A stretch of DNA of 14,215 nt. Origin: Mesoaciditogaceae bacterium. Lineage in GTDB: Bacteria; Thermotogota; Thermotogae; Mesoaciditogales; Mesoaciditogaceae. Of this stretch, positions 7,363 to 14,195 are shown piece by piece. How positions within the stretch are numbered: the first letter of the stretch is position 1; each line of letters opens with the position of its first letter. The DNA lies in assembly GCA_015486145.1 (NCBI GenBank), contig WFSH01000108.1, forward strand, positions 1 to 14,215. The letters are read 5' to 3'. The notes below the pieces were generated by a model. That model was not told the origin of the DNA. It ran no database searches and worked only from the letters and a program-made list of their open reading frames with translations. A program made the translations under genes and the position numbers.

Positions 7363-8853
7363 CTAATGCTTTTTTCTTTTTTTCGTGTTTTTACTCGTCT
7401 TGTAGGACAATTGGTAATCGTACGGTATCGGATTGTCAAACAAAAGGTTGAAATTCATTTTGGTACCTTTCAACAAAGATTGTATGAGTTTTTCGTCTAT
7501 GTAGTTTTTTAAGCTTTCATGTGCACTTATCTCCACCATGCCTATTGTGCCATCTTCGGTTTTCAGTTTTTCCAATTCGTGTATGAGATTTCTCACCCTA
7601 TGTAGAGGTGAGAGAACAGCTCCATCTCCTTCACACACCGGACATTTAACCTTGTAAAACTCTCTTAAAGGAGGAGAAGTGCGTTTCCTGGTCATTTCCA
7701 AAAGCCCCAACTCTGAAAACTCCACTATGGAAGTACGTACCTTGTCCTTTTTCAATTCCTCCTCAAGAACGTGTATAACCAATTGTCGCTCTGATTCGTT
7801 GGCCATGTCTATGAAGTCAACTATTATTATCCCACTTTCATTCCTCAACCTTAACTGCCTTGGGATTTCTCGAGCACTCTCTATGTTGGTCTTTAATATG
7901 AGATCTTCAGAATCGATTCCAGAAGTGTTGGAACCGGTATTTACGTCTATCACGAGTAACGCCTCGGTCGGATCGAAGTAAAGTACTCCTCCACTTGGCA
8001 ACCTTACAACACGCGAGAGAGAAGCCATAATTTGCTTTTCCACACCCAATTTTCTGAAAGCATCACCCTGTATTAAACGAATCAAAGGCTTGTGATTAGG
8101 TTTGTACGATGATATTATCTTCTGAACCATTTCATAAGTTTTTCTGTTATCTGTCACGATCTCGTCGACACTGTTGTCTAGTCTTTCTCTCAATATGTAC
8201 TCCAAGACTCCCGGATCTTCGTACAAAACTTGGGGCTTTCTCGCATGGCGAAATTTTCTTTGAATTTCTTCCCAACGCGCACGCAACAGATCCATCTCTT
8301 TTTCCAATTCACTTTTTTCGACACTTTCTGCAGCCGTTCTGATTATCACTCCTTGGCCTTTTGAAATGGATTTCGCAATTGAGTACAACCTTTTTCTCTC
8401 TTTCACATCTTCAATTTTCCTTGAAACCCCTATGTTTGAAATTTGAGGCATAAGCACAAGATATCTACCGGCTATACTTATGTAGGAAGTTACCTGAGGA
8501 CCCTTAAGACCCATCGCGTCTTTTTTGACTTGTACCATGATTTTCTGCTTGGGTTTAAGCATTTCCACCTTGAGTGCGCTTCCGTTCCTCGGCTTTGAAG
8601 CGTAAAGGTCTCGTTCTCTAAGAAATGCGTTCTTACTTTCTCCTATGTTGATAAAAGCCGCCTGAAGATTTGGAACAACGTTCTCTATTCTTCCAAGATA
8701 TATGCTCCCGGCGATAGATTCTTCGTCCGCCTCTTCCAAATAAACTTCAAAGAGTTGATCGTCTTCCAACATTGCCAACCTTAATCCTTCAAATTTTGAA
8801 TTGCTAATGACAATTCTTTTAAGTGAAGTTCTACTTGTGACTATGATTACCAC
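7363..8853 (-). CDS. rng: Ribonuclease E/G family endoribonuclease
   Basis: The 496-residue protein has the RNase E/G catalytic core without the long C-terminal degradosome scaffold of RNase E. An S1 RNA-binding domain lies at about 42-128, beginning near GSIYLGRIENVVP. The DNase I-like domain carries IDVNTGS with D303 and IIIVDFIDM with D346, the two magnesium-binding aspartates. The zinc-link CPVCEGDG has C404 and C407. With the GTG start at 8853 these numbers coincide with those of E. coli RNase E. It cleaves single-stranded A/U-rich RNA during rRNA maturation and mRNA decay. The start is uncertain: the GTG is itself part of the best Shine-Dalgarno match (AGAGGTGG), so translation might begin a few codons later at a non-standard codon. 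The C-terminus is strongly basic. It leads into the GH57 gene. Confidence 0.9.
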   Translation of the reverse strand: MVIIVTSRTSLKRIVISNSKFEGLRLAMLEDDQLFEVYLEEADEESIAGSIYLGRIENVVPNLQAAFINIGESKNAFLRERDLYASKPRNGSALKVEMLKPKQKIMVQVKKDAMGLKGPQVTSYISIAGRYLVLMPQISNIGVSRKIEDVKERKRLYSIAKSISKGQGVIIRTAAESVEKSELEKEMDLLRARWEEIQRKFRHARKPQVLYEDPGVLEYILRERLDNSVDEIVTDNRKTYEMVQKIISSYKPNHKPLIRLIQGDAFRKLGVEKQIMASLSRVVRLPSGGVLYFDPTEALLVIDVNTGSNTSGIDSEDLILKTNIESAREIPRQLRLRNESGIIIVDFIDMANESERQLVIHVLEEELKKDKVRTSIVEFSELGLLEMTRKRTSPPLREFYKVKCPVCEGDGAVLSPLHRVRNLIHELEKLKTEDGTIGMVEISAHESLKNYIDEKLIQSLLKGTKMNFNLLFDNPIPYDYQLSYKTSKNTKKRKKH

Positions 8854-8873
8854 CTCTTGTTGAAATATATGAA

Positions 8874-8879
8874 ATTATA
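8874..8879 (-). promoter_or_regulatory. Putative extended -10 promoter of rng
   Basis: TGGTATAAT occurs on the minus strand immediately after the fliP stop codon, giving a consensus -10 with an upstream TG. No good -35 hexamer lies 16-18 bases upstream, but extended -10 promoters can work without one. It lies about 20 bases before the rng start. It would allow rng and downstream genes to be expressed separately from the chemotaxis genes. Confidence 0.45.
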
Positions 8880-8882
8880 CCA

Positions 8883-9650
8883 TCAAAAACTGTTCAAAAT
8901 ACCTGTAATTACAAGATCCCATCCGTTTAAAAGCACAAAGAGCAAAAGCTTGAACGGTAAAGAAACCATTACGGGGGGGATCATGATCATTCCCATTGCA
9001 AGCAATATCGATGCAACGACCATATCAATCAGAATAAACGGTATGTACAAAAGTACCCCAATCTTAAAGGCGATTTTCAATTCACTGATGACAAATGCCG
9101 GTATCAGCACCGAGGTTGGGATGTCGGAAAGTTTTTTGGGATTAGGTAACTTTCTGTACCTTGTGAAAATTAGAATTGAATCTCCATCTTTGTGTCTGAT
9201 TATTTCTGAGTACATGAATTTCCTGAACGGTTGTATACCATTCTTGAAAGCCTGTTGATAACCTATTTTCCCGCTCATATAGGGTTTTAAGGCGTTGTTG
9301 TAAGCACTCGTGAAAGTGGGTTGCATTATAAAAAAAGTCATAAACAAGGCCAACCCTATCAGTATTTGATTGGGAGGCGATTGCTGAGTTCCCAGAGCAC
9401 TTCTTAACAACGAAAAGACCACGATTATTCTTGTGAAAGATGTCATGAGTACCAAGATTGCCGGAGCTATGGATATAACCGTGATTATCAACAAAATGGC
9501 GAGGGTAGTTGTTAATTGCGCGTGTGTCGGTGTACCACCAATGGTGACGGTCACACTTGGCAACTTAGGCAAAGCCGGAAGTTTTGGCCCTTGTGCAAAA
9601 GTGGTTACACCAACAAAAAGCAGGGGTAAAATGACAATCTTTTTCATCAT
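8883..9650 (-). CDS. fliP: Flagellar type III export gate protein FliP
   Basis: The 255-residue protein is full length for FliP, a core subunit of the export gate (FliP5-FliQ4-FliR1) in the flagellar basal body. A cleavable signal peptide is seen at 1-20 (MMKKIVILPL... to FAQ), as known for FliP. Membrane segments lie at about 46-68, 94-110, 181-215 and 222-248. Both family signatures are present: APAILVLMTSFTRIIVVFSLLR near residues 62-83, and PFILIDMVVASILLAMGMIMIPPV near 204-226. The ATG at 9650 overlaps the fliO stop by four bases (ATGA), implying translational coupling. Only a weak ribosome site is upstream. fliQ and fliR, which usually follow, are not in this window; rng follows instead. 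Confidence 0.96.
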   Translation of the reverse strand: MMKKIVILPLLFVGVTTFAQGPKLPALPKLPSVTVTIGGTPTHAQLTTTLAILLIITVISIAPAILVLMTSFTRIIVVFSLLRSALGTQQSPPNQILIGLALFMTFFIMQPTFTSAYNNALKPYMSGKIGYQQAFKNGIQPFRKFMYSEIIRHKDGDSILIFTRYRKLPNPKKLSDIPTSVLIPAFVISELKIAFKIGVLLYIPFILIDMVVASILLAMGMIMIPPVMVSLPFKLLLFVLLNGWDLVITGILNSF

Positions 9651-10042
9651 TTCAAATCGTCTATCCTATCTATTTGGCCTTTCAAAAAATTCTTTCCCAA
9701 TTTTGAAAAGAGAATCTTTGAAAATTTTGAACCAATCTCGTCAACTTCAAGATCTTTTATGACTTCAGGGTCGGTTAACTTTCCTATAACATCTGTACTC
9801 GACGGAGTGCAAGCTATAAACACGTACTCATCTTTCAACTTGATAAGGTACACAACGGTATTTTTACCAAGCGGTAAAGAATCTAACACCCGTATATACC
9901 TGGATCGCATTCTGTGTACACCAAATTTTTTTACCAAATACAGCACGACAAGAAGCACTGCAATTATGATAATGGTAGAAATGAAAAAATCTAAGTTTGG
10001 AAAACCCATAGCTACTCCAGATGTTGGCGTGGCGGAAGCCAC
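9647..10042 (-). CDS. fliO: Flagellar biosynthesis protein FliO
   Basis: The 131-residue protein has a single membrane segment (about residues 18-37, FFISTIIIIAVLLVVLYLV) followed by a small cytoplasmic domain. That domain contains RYIRVLDSLPLGKNTVVYLIKLKDEYVFIACT, the FliO pattern in which a basic stretch precedes a short beta-rich domain. FliO is an assembly factor that stabilises FliP during export-gate formation. It sits immediately before fliP with a 4-base overlap, its normal neighbour. The start is GTG at 10042 with GAGGGGG seven bases upstream, overlapping the cheY stop region. The C-terminal part ends QIDRIDDLK. Sequence conservation of FliO is low, so position and topology carry much of the identification. 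Confidence 0.85.
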   Translation of the reverse strand: MASATPTSGVAMGFPNLDFFISTIIIIAVLLVVLYLVKKFGVHRMRSRYIRVLDSLPLGKNTVVYLIKLKDEYVFIACTPSSTDVIGKLTDPEVIKDLEVDEIGSKFSKILFSKLGKNFLKGQIDRIDDLK

Positions 10043-10054
10043 TTTTAAACCCCC

Positions 10055-10417
10055 TCACTTATCAACTTTTGAAAGTGCCTCTACCACTCTTCCCTGTTGG
10101 AAAGGTTTTACTATAAAATCTTTTGCCCCAGCTTGAATGGCTTCCACCACCATCATCTGTTGCCCCATGGCACTGCACATAATGATGTTCGCGTTCGGAT
10201 CTATTTCCATTATTTTTTTTGTGGCTTCTATTCCATTCATGTCTGGCATCGTGATATCCATGGTGACGATGTCGGGTTTAATTTCTTTATATTTTTCTAT
10301 GGCTTCAGCTCCGTTCGATGCTTCACCAACCACCTCATAACCACCTTTGCTTATTATATCTTTGAGTAACATCCTCATGAATGCCGCGTCGTCCACTATT
10401 AAAACTCTCTTTGCCAT
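10055..10417 (-). CDS. cheY: Chemotaxis response regulator CheY
   Basis: The 120-residue protein is a stand-alone receiver domain, the same length as other Thermotoga-type CheY proteins. The acidic pocket D9-D10, the phosphorylated D54 (in VTMDITMPDMNG), the switch residue S82 (in MCSAMG) and K104 (in IVKPF) are all present. CheA phosphorylates it, and it then binds the flagellar motor switch (FliM) to change rotation. The ATG at 10417 is preceded by a perfect AGGAGG at 8 bases, better than the in-frame TTG one codon upstream. It follows cheW by 17 bases and precedes fliO by 12. There is no output domain, which argues against a transcription factor. Confidence 0.95.
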   Translation of the reverse strand: MAKRVLIVDDAAFMRMLLKDIISKGGYEVVGEASNGAEAIEKYKEIKPDIVTMDITMPDMNGIEATKKIMEIDPNANIIMCSAMGQQMMVVEAIQAGAKDFIVKPFQQGRVVEALSKVDK

Positions 10418-10435
10418 CAAGCATACCTCCTTAAC

Positions 10436-10888
10436 CTATTCATGATAATCATCGTTGATCTCATCTCTTATGAATTTTGGAATGTCGATAAAGGCAAAAA
10501 TTCTGTCTTCCTTTTGGATGATACCTTTGAAATATTTCGACTCCTCGACTTTGATAGATGAATTTAAATCGGACGGATCAACCCACATAACCTCAGTTAC
10601 GCCATCCACGAGAAATCCCACCTCGGTTTCGTCTACTTTTGTGACGATCACGTTGAAGTCTTCGCCATCTTCTTGATGAGTATTTAAGATTTTTTTCAGA
10701 TCCACAACGGGAACGATCCTTCCCCTCAAATTCATGACACCTTTTATAAAATCTTTAGAATTAGGGACAGGCGTAATATCGGTTTTTTCAACGATCATCT
10801 CAACTACTCCGATATCGATTGCATATTCGTGTTCTTTGAATTTAACACCTAAAATTTCAAATGGACGTTCGATCTGCTTGATATCCAC
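10436..10888 (-). CDS. cheW: Chemotaxis adaptor protein CheW
   Basis: The 150-residue protein is a CheW-like domain that couples methyl-accepting receptors to the CheA kinase. The characteristic segment FIKGVMNLRGRIVPVVDLKKIL is at about residues 47-68, followed by GFLVDGVTEVMWVDPSDL. The start is GTG at 10888, with AGGTGA 5-6 bases upstream. The reading frame is open further upstream, but that would overlap cheA and place the ribosome site inside the gene. The gap from the cheA stop is only four bases. The end of the protein (IRDEINDDYHE) is acidic. No CheV-type receiver domain is attached. Confidence 0.94.
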   Translation of the reverse strand: MDIKQIERPFEILGVKFKEHEYAIDIGVVEMIVEKTDITPVPNSKDFIKGVMNLRGRIVPVVDLKKILNTHQEDGEDFNVIVTKVDETEVGFLVDGVTEVMWVDPSDLNSSIKVEESKYFKGIIQKEDRIFAFIDIPKFIRDEINDDYHE

Positions 10889-10892
10889 ATTC

Positions 10893-12905
10893 TCACCTCT
10901 CAAGTGCTTTCTGAACGAGGGAAGGCACATCTATTATGAGGGCAATTGATCCGTTTCCGAGTATGGCGCCACCACTAAATTCTTTGGTTTCTCTGAAAAG
11001 TTTGCCGAGAGCTTTAATAACGATGTCTTGTTGTCTGATAAGTCTATCTACGACAAAACCGTACTTCTTGGATTTGTAATTAGTGACGACCAAATCGGAA
11101 TGCCCGTTGAGCTCTTCGACACCGAAATAAGCTCTCAAATCTATCACGGGAACGACTTCACCGCGTATGATCGCCGTTTTCCTTCCTTCCACATCTTTTA
11201 TGTCACTTTTTTTCATGGAGAGTGTGCTATCGATCGCAGAAATGGGAATGGCGTAAACGAACTTTCCGATTTCCACAAGCAAGGCTTGTATAATTGAAAG
11301 TGTGAGTGGTAGCCTGATGATGACACGTGTGCCTTTTCCGTCAAGACTTTCTATGTACACGGAACCGTTCAACGATTCTATAACCTTTTTCACGACATCC
11401 ATTCCCACGCCACGGCCCGAAACTTCTGTTGGATTTTCACTCGTTGAGAAGCCCGGAGCAAACGTCAGGTTGAAAATCTCCTCTTGGCTCATCGTGCCCA
11501 CTTCATATTCTTGAATCAATCCCATTTTCAAAGCTCTTTGGATTATCTTCTCTTTGTTAAATCCTCTTCCATCATCACTGACTTCTATGACCACACTGTC
11601 TCCTTCTTGCCTTGCGGAAAGGGTTATTTTTCCAACAGGTGGTTTTCCGGCACCTATTCTTTCCTTTTCCGATTCTATTCCGTGATCGATGGAATTCCTT
11701 ATCATATGAATCAGTGGTTCCCCGATTTCATCGGCAACGGTCCTGTCAAGCTCCGTGTCGCTGCCTTCCATCACGAAATCCACCTTTTTCCCGAGTTTTC
11801 TTGAGAGATCCCTGACCATTCTTGGAAACCTATCAAAAACAAATGATACCGGTATCATTCTGATCTTCATAACCGTGCTTTGCAAATCAAGTGTTATTCT
11901 GGCAAGTTGAGAAAGACTTTCGTCCACTTCTTTTATTTTGTATTTCTTCAACGTTTCTTCTATTCTGCTTCTGCTGATAACAAGTTCTGCCATAAGATTC
12001 ATCAGGATATCAAGTTTTTCAACATCCACTCTTACGCTCTGAGCAAGTTTGATCCTCCGCCTATCGGACTCGGTCTGTCCCGTTTCCTTCTTCTCAACAA
12101 CTTCCGGTTTGGGACTTTCCGGCACTTCTTCTTTCACGTTCTTATGCGTTTCAAATGGCTTGATGATGACCTTTTGAATTTCTGAAACGTTCGCGACGAG
12201 ATCATGAAGTTCTTTCATTTTCATGGAAATTATGACAACCAATTGGACAGTTGTTTCGAAATTCTCTTTTTCGATCTCTTCAACGGGCGGATCTGAATAG
12301 ATAATCTGTCCACCATTTTCCTCTATCCTGTGAAAAACTATGTACATTCTTGCCGATTTCATCACGGAACCTTTCACGAGTTCCACCCTCAAAGAGTAAA
12401 CGTTTAATCCCTCTTCCAGGGCTTTTTGCGCCACATTGCTGACAGACTCAGAAAGCGCTTGCGCTTCCTCACGATTTTTTACAACTTTTTTCTCCATCTC
12501 CCCAGAATCTGATCTTTTTTCATCTTTGTAAGATTTACTAGATATCAACTTCGTGATCTCTTCGACGTTTAAATTCGAATCATCACCGCCGTTTTCGATG
12601 TCGGAAATCACATCGTTAAGTCTATCTATGCCCGTAAAAACCAAATCGATGAGATTCTCGGTAACTTTTGCCTTTTCACTTCTTACAGAATCAAGCAAAT
12701 TTTCCAACGCGTGGCACATTTTGGATAATTTGTTAAAACCCATCGTAGCGGATGAACCTTTAAGTGTATGCATCAAACGAAATATTTCATCAACCGCATC
12801 TTTAGAATTAGGATTTGATTCAAGTTCCATGACAGCATTGTTCAATGCTTGGATGTTTTCTTTCGCTTCTTCTACAAAAACACCAAGATATTGGCTCATG
12901 TCCAT
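10893..12905 (-). CDS. cheA: Chemotaxis histidine kinase CheA
   Basis: The 670-residue protein has all five CheA domains. P1 (about 1-105) carries the phosphorylated H46 in MHTLKGSS. P2, the CheY-docking domain, is at about 168-250, flanked by charged linkers. P3, for dimerisation, is at about 290-355. P4, the ATP-binding kinase domain, has the N box HMIRNSIDHGIE (about 400-411), G1 SDDGRGFN, F box FAPGFSTS and G2 GRGVGMDVV. P5, the CheW-like domain, is at about 535-670. It is soluble and forms signalling arrays with receptors and CheW. The ATG at 12905 was chosen because AAGGAG lies nine bases upstream. The longer in-frame TTG at 12926 would put that site inside the gene. It heads the cheA-cheW-cheY-fliO-fliP operon; no receptor, CheB/CheR or CheC/CheD gene is in the window. 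Confidence 0.97.
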   Translation of the reverse strand: MDMSQYLGVFVEEAKENIQALNNAVMELESNPNSKDAVDEIFRLMHTLKGSSATMGFNKLSKMCHALENLLDSVRSEKAKVTENLIDLVFTGIDRLNDVISDIENGGDDSNLNVEEITKLISSKSYKDEKRSDSGEMEKKVVKNREEAQALSESVSNVAQKALEEGLNVYSLRVELVKGSVMKSARMYIVFHRIEENGGQIIYSDPPVEEIEKENFETTVQLVVIISMKMKELHDLVANVSEIQKVIIKPFETHKNVKEEVPESPKPEVVEKKETGQTESDRRRIKLAQSVRVDVEKLDILMNLMAELVISRSRIEETLKKYKIKEVDESLSQLARITLDLQSTVMKIRMIPVSFVFDRFPRMVRDLSRKLGKKVDFVMEGSDTELDRTVADEIGEPLIHMIRNSIDHGIESEKERIGAGKPPVGKITLSARQEGDSVVIEVSDDGRGFNKEKIIQRALKMGLIQEYEVGTMSQEEIFNLTFAPGFSTSENPTEVSGRGVGMDVVKKVIESLNGSVYIESLDGKGTRVIIRLPLTLSIIQALLVEIGKFVYAIPISAIDSTLSMKKSDIKDVEGRKTAIIRGEVVPVIDLRAYFGVEELNGHSDLVVTNYKSKKYGFVVDRLIRQQDIVIKALGKLFRETKEFSGGAILGNGSIALIIDVPSLVQKALER

Positions 12906-12994
12906 GCAAAAGCACTCCTTTTTCAAGAATCAGATCGAGTTTTCAATTATTTTACATTAACGACTTCTTCTTAAACGTATGCAAATTCTCAAAT

Positions 12995-13023
12995 ATTATA
13001 TCACCTTGCAAGAAAATTGGAAA
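12995..13023 (-). promoter_or_regulatory. Putative promoter of the che-fli operon
   Basis: On the minus strand a consensus TATAAT (plus 12995-13000) lies directly after the rsmA stop. It is preceded at 17 bases by TTTCCA (plus 13018-13023), which matches four of six bases of the -35 consensus. Transcription would begin about 80 bases before the cheA start. The AT-rich leader 12906-12994 shows no clear terminator for rsmA. Confidence 0.45.
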
Positions 13024-13762
13024 GTTCGATGAATTTATCCAGTGACAATTCTTCGGCCCTTGCCTTTTCAGAAATTCCAAGCTTTTTCAAAAGTAGCGTT
13101 AGATCATGCCCGTTTTCTTTCAAATACTTTAAGTTATTCTTAAGTGTTTTTCTTTTATGTGAAAAGGACAGGCGAACGACCTTGTCGAGGAGTTTTTCAT
13201 CTTTGACAAGACGAAGCCATCGTTGTGTTCTGATTATTTTCAAAACGGTTGAATCCACATTTGGAATCGGAAAAAAAGAATCACGTTTTACATCAAAGAG
13301 TTTCTCCACATCTGCCCTTAAATTCACGAACACACTCAACGAACTGTACGCCTTTGTCTTTGGCTTGGCAAAAAGTCTTTGAGCGTACTCTTTCTGGACC
13401 ATAACGGTTATGAACGGGATGCGCATTTTAAAGAGTTTTTTTATTATTGGAGTCGAAATGTTGTAAGGAATGTTGGAAATACATTTGTCCGCTTTTATCT
13501 CCTCGTTGAAACTCAAGAAATCTTGAAAAATAAATCTCACCCTTTGACCCTCAAACCGCTTTTTTAGCTCCTCAATGAGATCACGATCTATTTCGAAAGA
13601 TATGACATTTGCACCATATTCAAGCAGCGCTTTCGTGAGTATTCCTCGACCTGCACCAATTTCTAAAACCGTTTCTCCCTTTGAAATCTCAGATTCTTCC
13701 ACTATTTTTTTTGCTATTGATGGATCCGTCAAAAAATTCTGCCCAAGATATTTTTTTGGCAT
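13001..13762 (-). CDS. rsmA: 16S rRNA dimethyladenosine transferase RsmA (KsgA)
   Basis: The 253-residue enzyme uses S-adenosylmethionine to dimethylate two adjacent adenosines in the helix 45 loop of 16S rRNA during late 30S assembly. The family start KKYLGQNFLTDPSIAKKI is intact. The SAM-binding motif VLEIGAGRGILT is at about 32-43, and acidic E57 in ISFEIDRD ends the second strand. The catalytic SNIPYNIST (about 96-104) is the NxPYN motif that holds the target adenine. The C-terminal helical domain (about 190-253) completes the normal length. The ATG at 13762 has AGGAG upstream, between it and the terminator of the tRNA gene. With no promoter visible in that short gap, transcription may come from tRNA-Ser read-through. 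Confidence 0.96.
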   Translation of the reverse strand: MPKKYLGQNFLTDPSIAKKIVEESEISKGETVLEIGAGRGILTKALLEYGANVISFEIDRDLIEELKKRFEGQRVRFIFQDFLSFNEEIKADKCISNIPYNISTPIIKKLFKMRIPFITVMVQKEYAQRLFAKPKTKAYSSLSVFVNLRADVEKLFDVKRDSFFPIPNVDSTVLKIIRTQRWLRLVKDEKLLDKVVRLSFSHKRKTLKNNLKYLKENGHDLTLLLKKLGISEKARAEELSLDKFIELSNFLAR

Positions 13763-13779
13763 TTTCTTACTCTCCTATT

Positions 13780-13802
13780 AAAAAAGGGGCACCTGAGCCC
13801 CT
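13780..13802 (-). terminator. Intrinsic terminator between tRNA-Ser and rsmA
   Basis: On the minus strand GGGGC (plus 13797-13801) pairs with GCCCC (plus 13786-13790) around the loop TCAGGT, followed directly by six T. It begins six bases after the tRNA CCA end. On the plus strand the same stem is followed by TATTTTT, so it could work in both directions. It leaves only 17 bases before the rsmA start. Confidence 0.8.
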
Positions 13803-13807
13803 ATTTT

Positions 13808-13897
13808 TGGCGGAGAGAGTGGGATTTGAACCCACGGAGCAGTTTCCCGCTCATACGCTCTCCAGGCGTACGCCTTCGACCCCTCGGCCATCTCTCC
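13808..13897 (-). tRNA. tRNA-Ser (anticodon GGA)
   Basis: The sequence folds as a class II tRNA. The acceptor stem is GGAGAGA with TCTCTCC, the anticodon stem TACGC with GCGTA, and the loop CTGGAGA, giving anticodon GGA at plus 13861-13863. A long variable arm has GAGC pairing with GCTC. The T arm is GTGGG-TTCAAAT-CCCAC. The discriminator is G and the 3' CCA is encoded in the DNA (13808-13810). It reads UCC and UCU serine codons. It has its own near-consensus promoter upstream and a terminator downstream. Confidence 0.97.
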
Positions 13898-13923
13898 AGA
13901 ATAACTACATTTTGACGATGTTG

Positions 13924-13952
13924 ATTATACCCGAATGAAGGCCTTTAGTCAA
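13924..13952 (-). promoter_or_regulatory. Near-consensus sigma-70 promoter of tRNA-Ser
   Basis: On the minus strand TTGACT (plus 13947-13952) is followed by exactly 17 bases and then TATAAT (plus 13924-13929). Eleven of twelve bases match the consensus. The predicted start lies about 20 bases before the mature tRNA 5' end, leaving a short leader for RNase P to remove. This is the strongest promoter in the window, in keeping with a stable RNA gene. Confidence 0.85.
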
Positions 13953-14119
13953 GTTGAGAAATAATGAATCCCTCTTTTCTCGGCTTTCTTCATTTTTGTG
14001 TATACATATCACTTTTAAAGTACTCATGGACAACTGCTTGAGCATATTTTGATCTTGTTTTTTCGTTTTTACCACCCCTTGAAGCCTTCGTCAAAACATA
14101 TGAAGACGCCATACAAGAT
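13953..14119. other. Intergenic region, no gene seen
   Basis: No gene, terminator or promoter pair could be supported upstream of the tRNA promoter. The stretch is AT-rich with several T runs on the plus strand. It contains a segment at 14081-14108 resembling, in inverted orientation, 175-201. A minus-strand frame is open from the window edge down to a TAA at 14069-14071 (48 codons). It has no visible start and passes through two hairpins, so it is not called as a gene. Confidence 0.4.
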
Positions 14120-14170
14120 GTGAAAGAACAGAGCAAGATTGCACAGTGTGCAATGTATTCTTGCTTTCAC
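14120..14170. repeat. Strong compound hairpin
   Basis: Three nested stems form one long structure: GTGAAAG (14120-14126) with CTTTCAC (14164-14170), CAAGA (14134-14138) with TCTTG (14159-14163), and TTGCACA (14139-14145) with TGTGCAA (14147-14153) around a single G. All stems are perfect; only a 7-base and a 5-base bulge interrupt them. No T run follows on either strand, so it is not an intrinsic terminator. It may be part of a dispersed repeat or a structured RNA; the function is unknown. Confidence 0.6.
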
Positions 14171-14195
14171 GACCAAAGCGATAGCTGCGATGAGA

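Noticed and set aside
5719..7512. Long plus-strand open frames (5719-6312 and 6886-7512)
   Set aside because: They lie antisense to the GH57 and rng genes, whose family motifs are unmistakable, so they are shadows.
12906..12994. Possible flagellar sigma-28 promoter before cheA (TAAA followed by CGAT)
   Set aside because: The spacing between the two boxes is about four bases too short and the GCCGATAA box is poorly matched.
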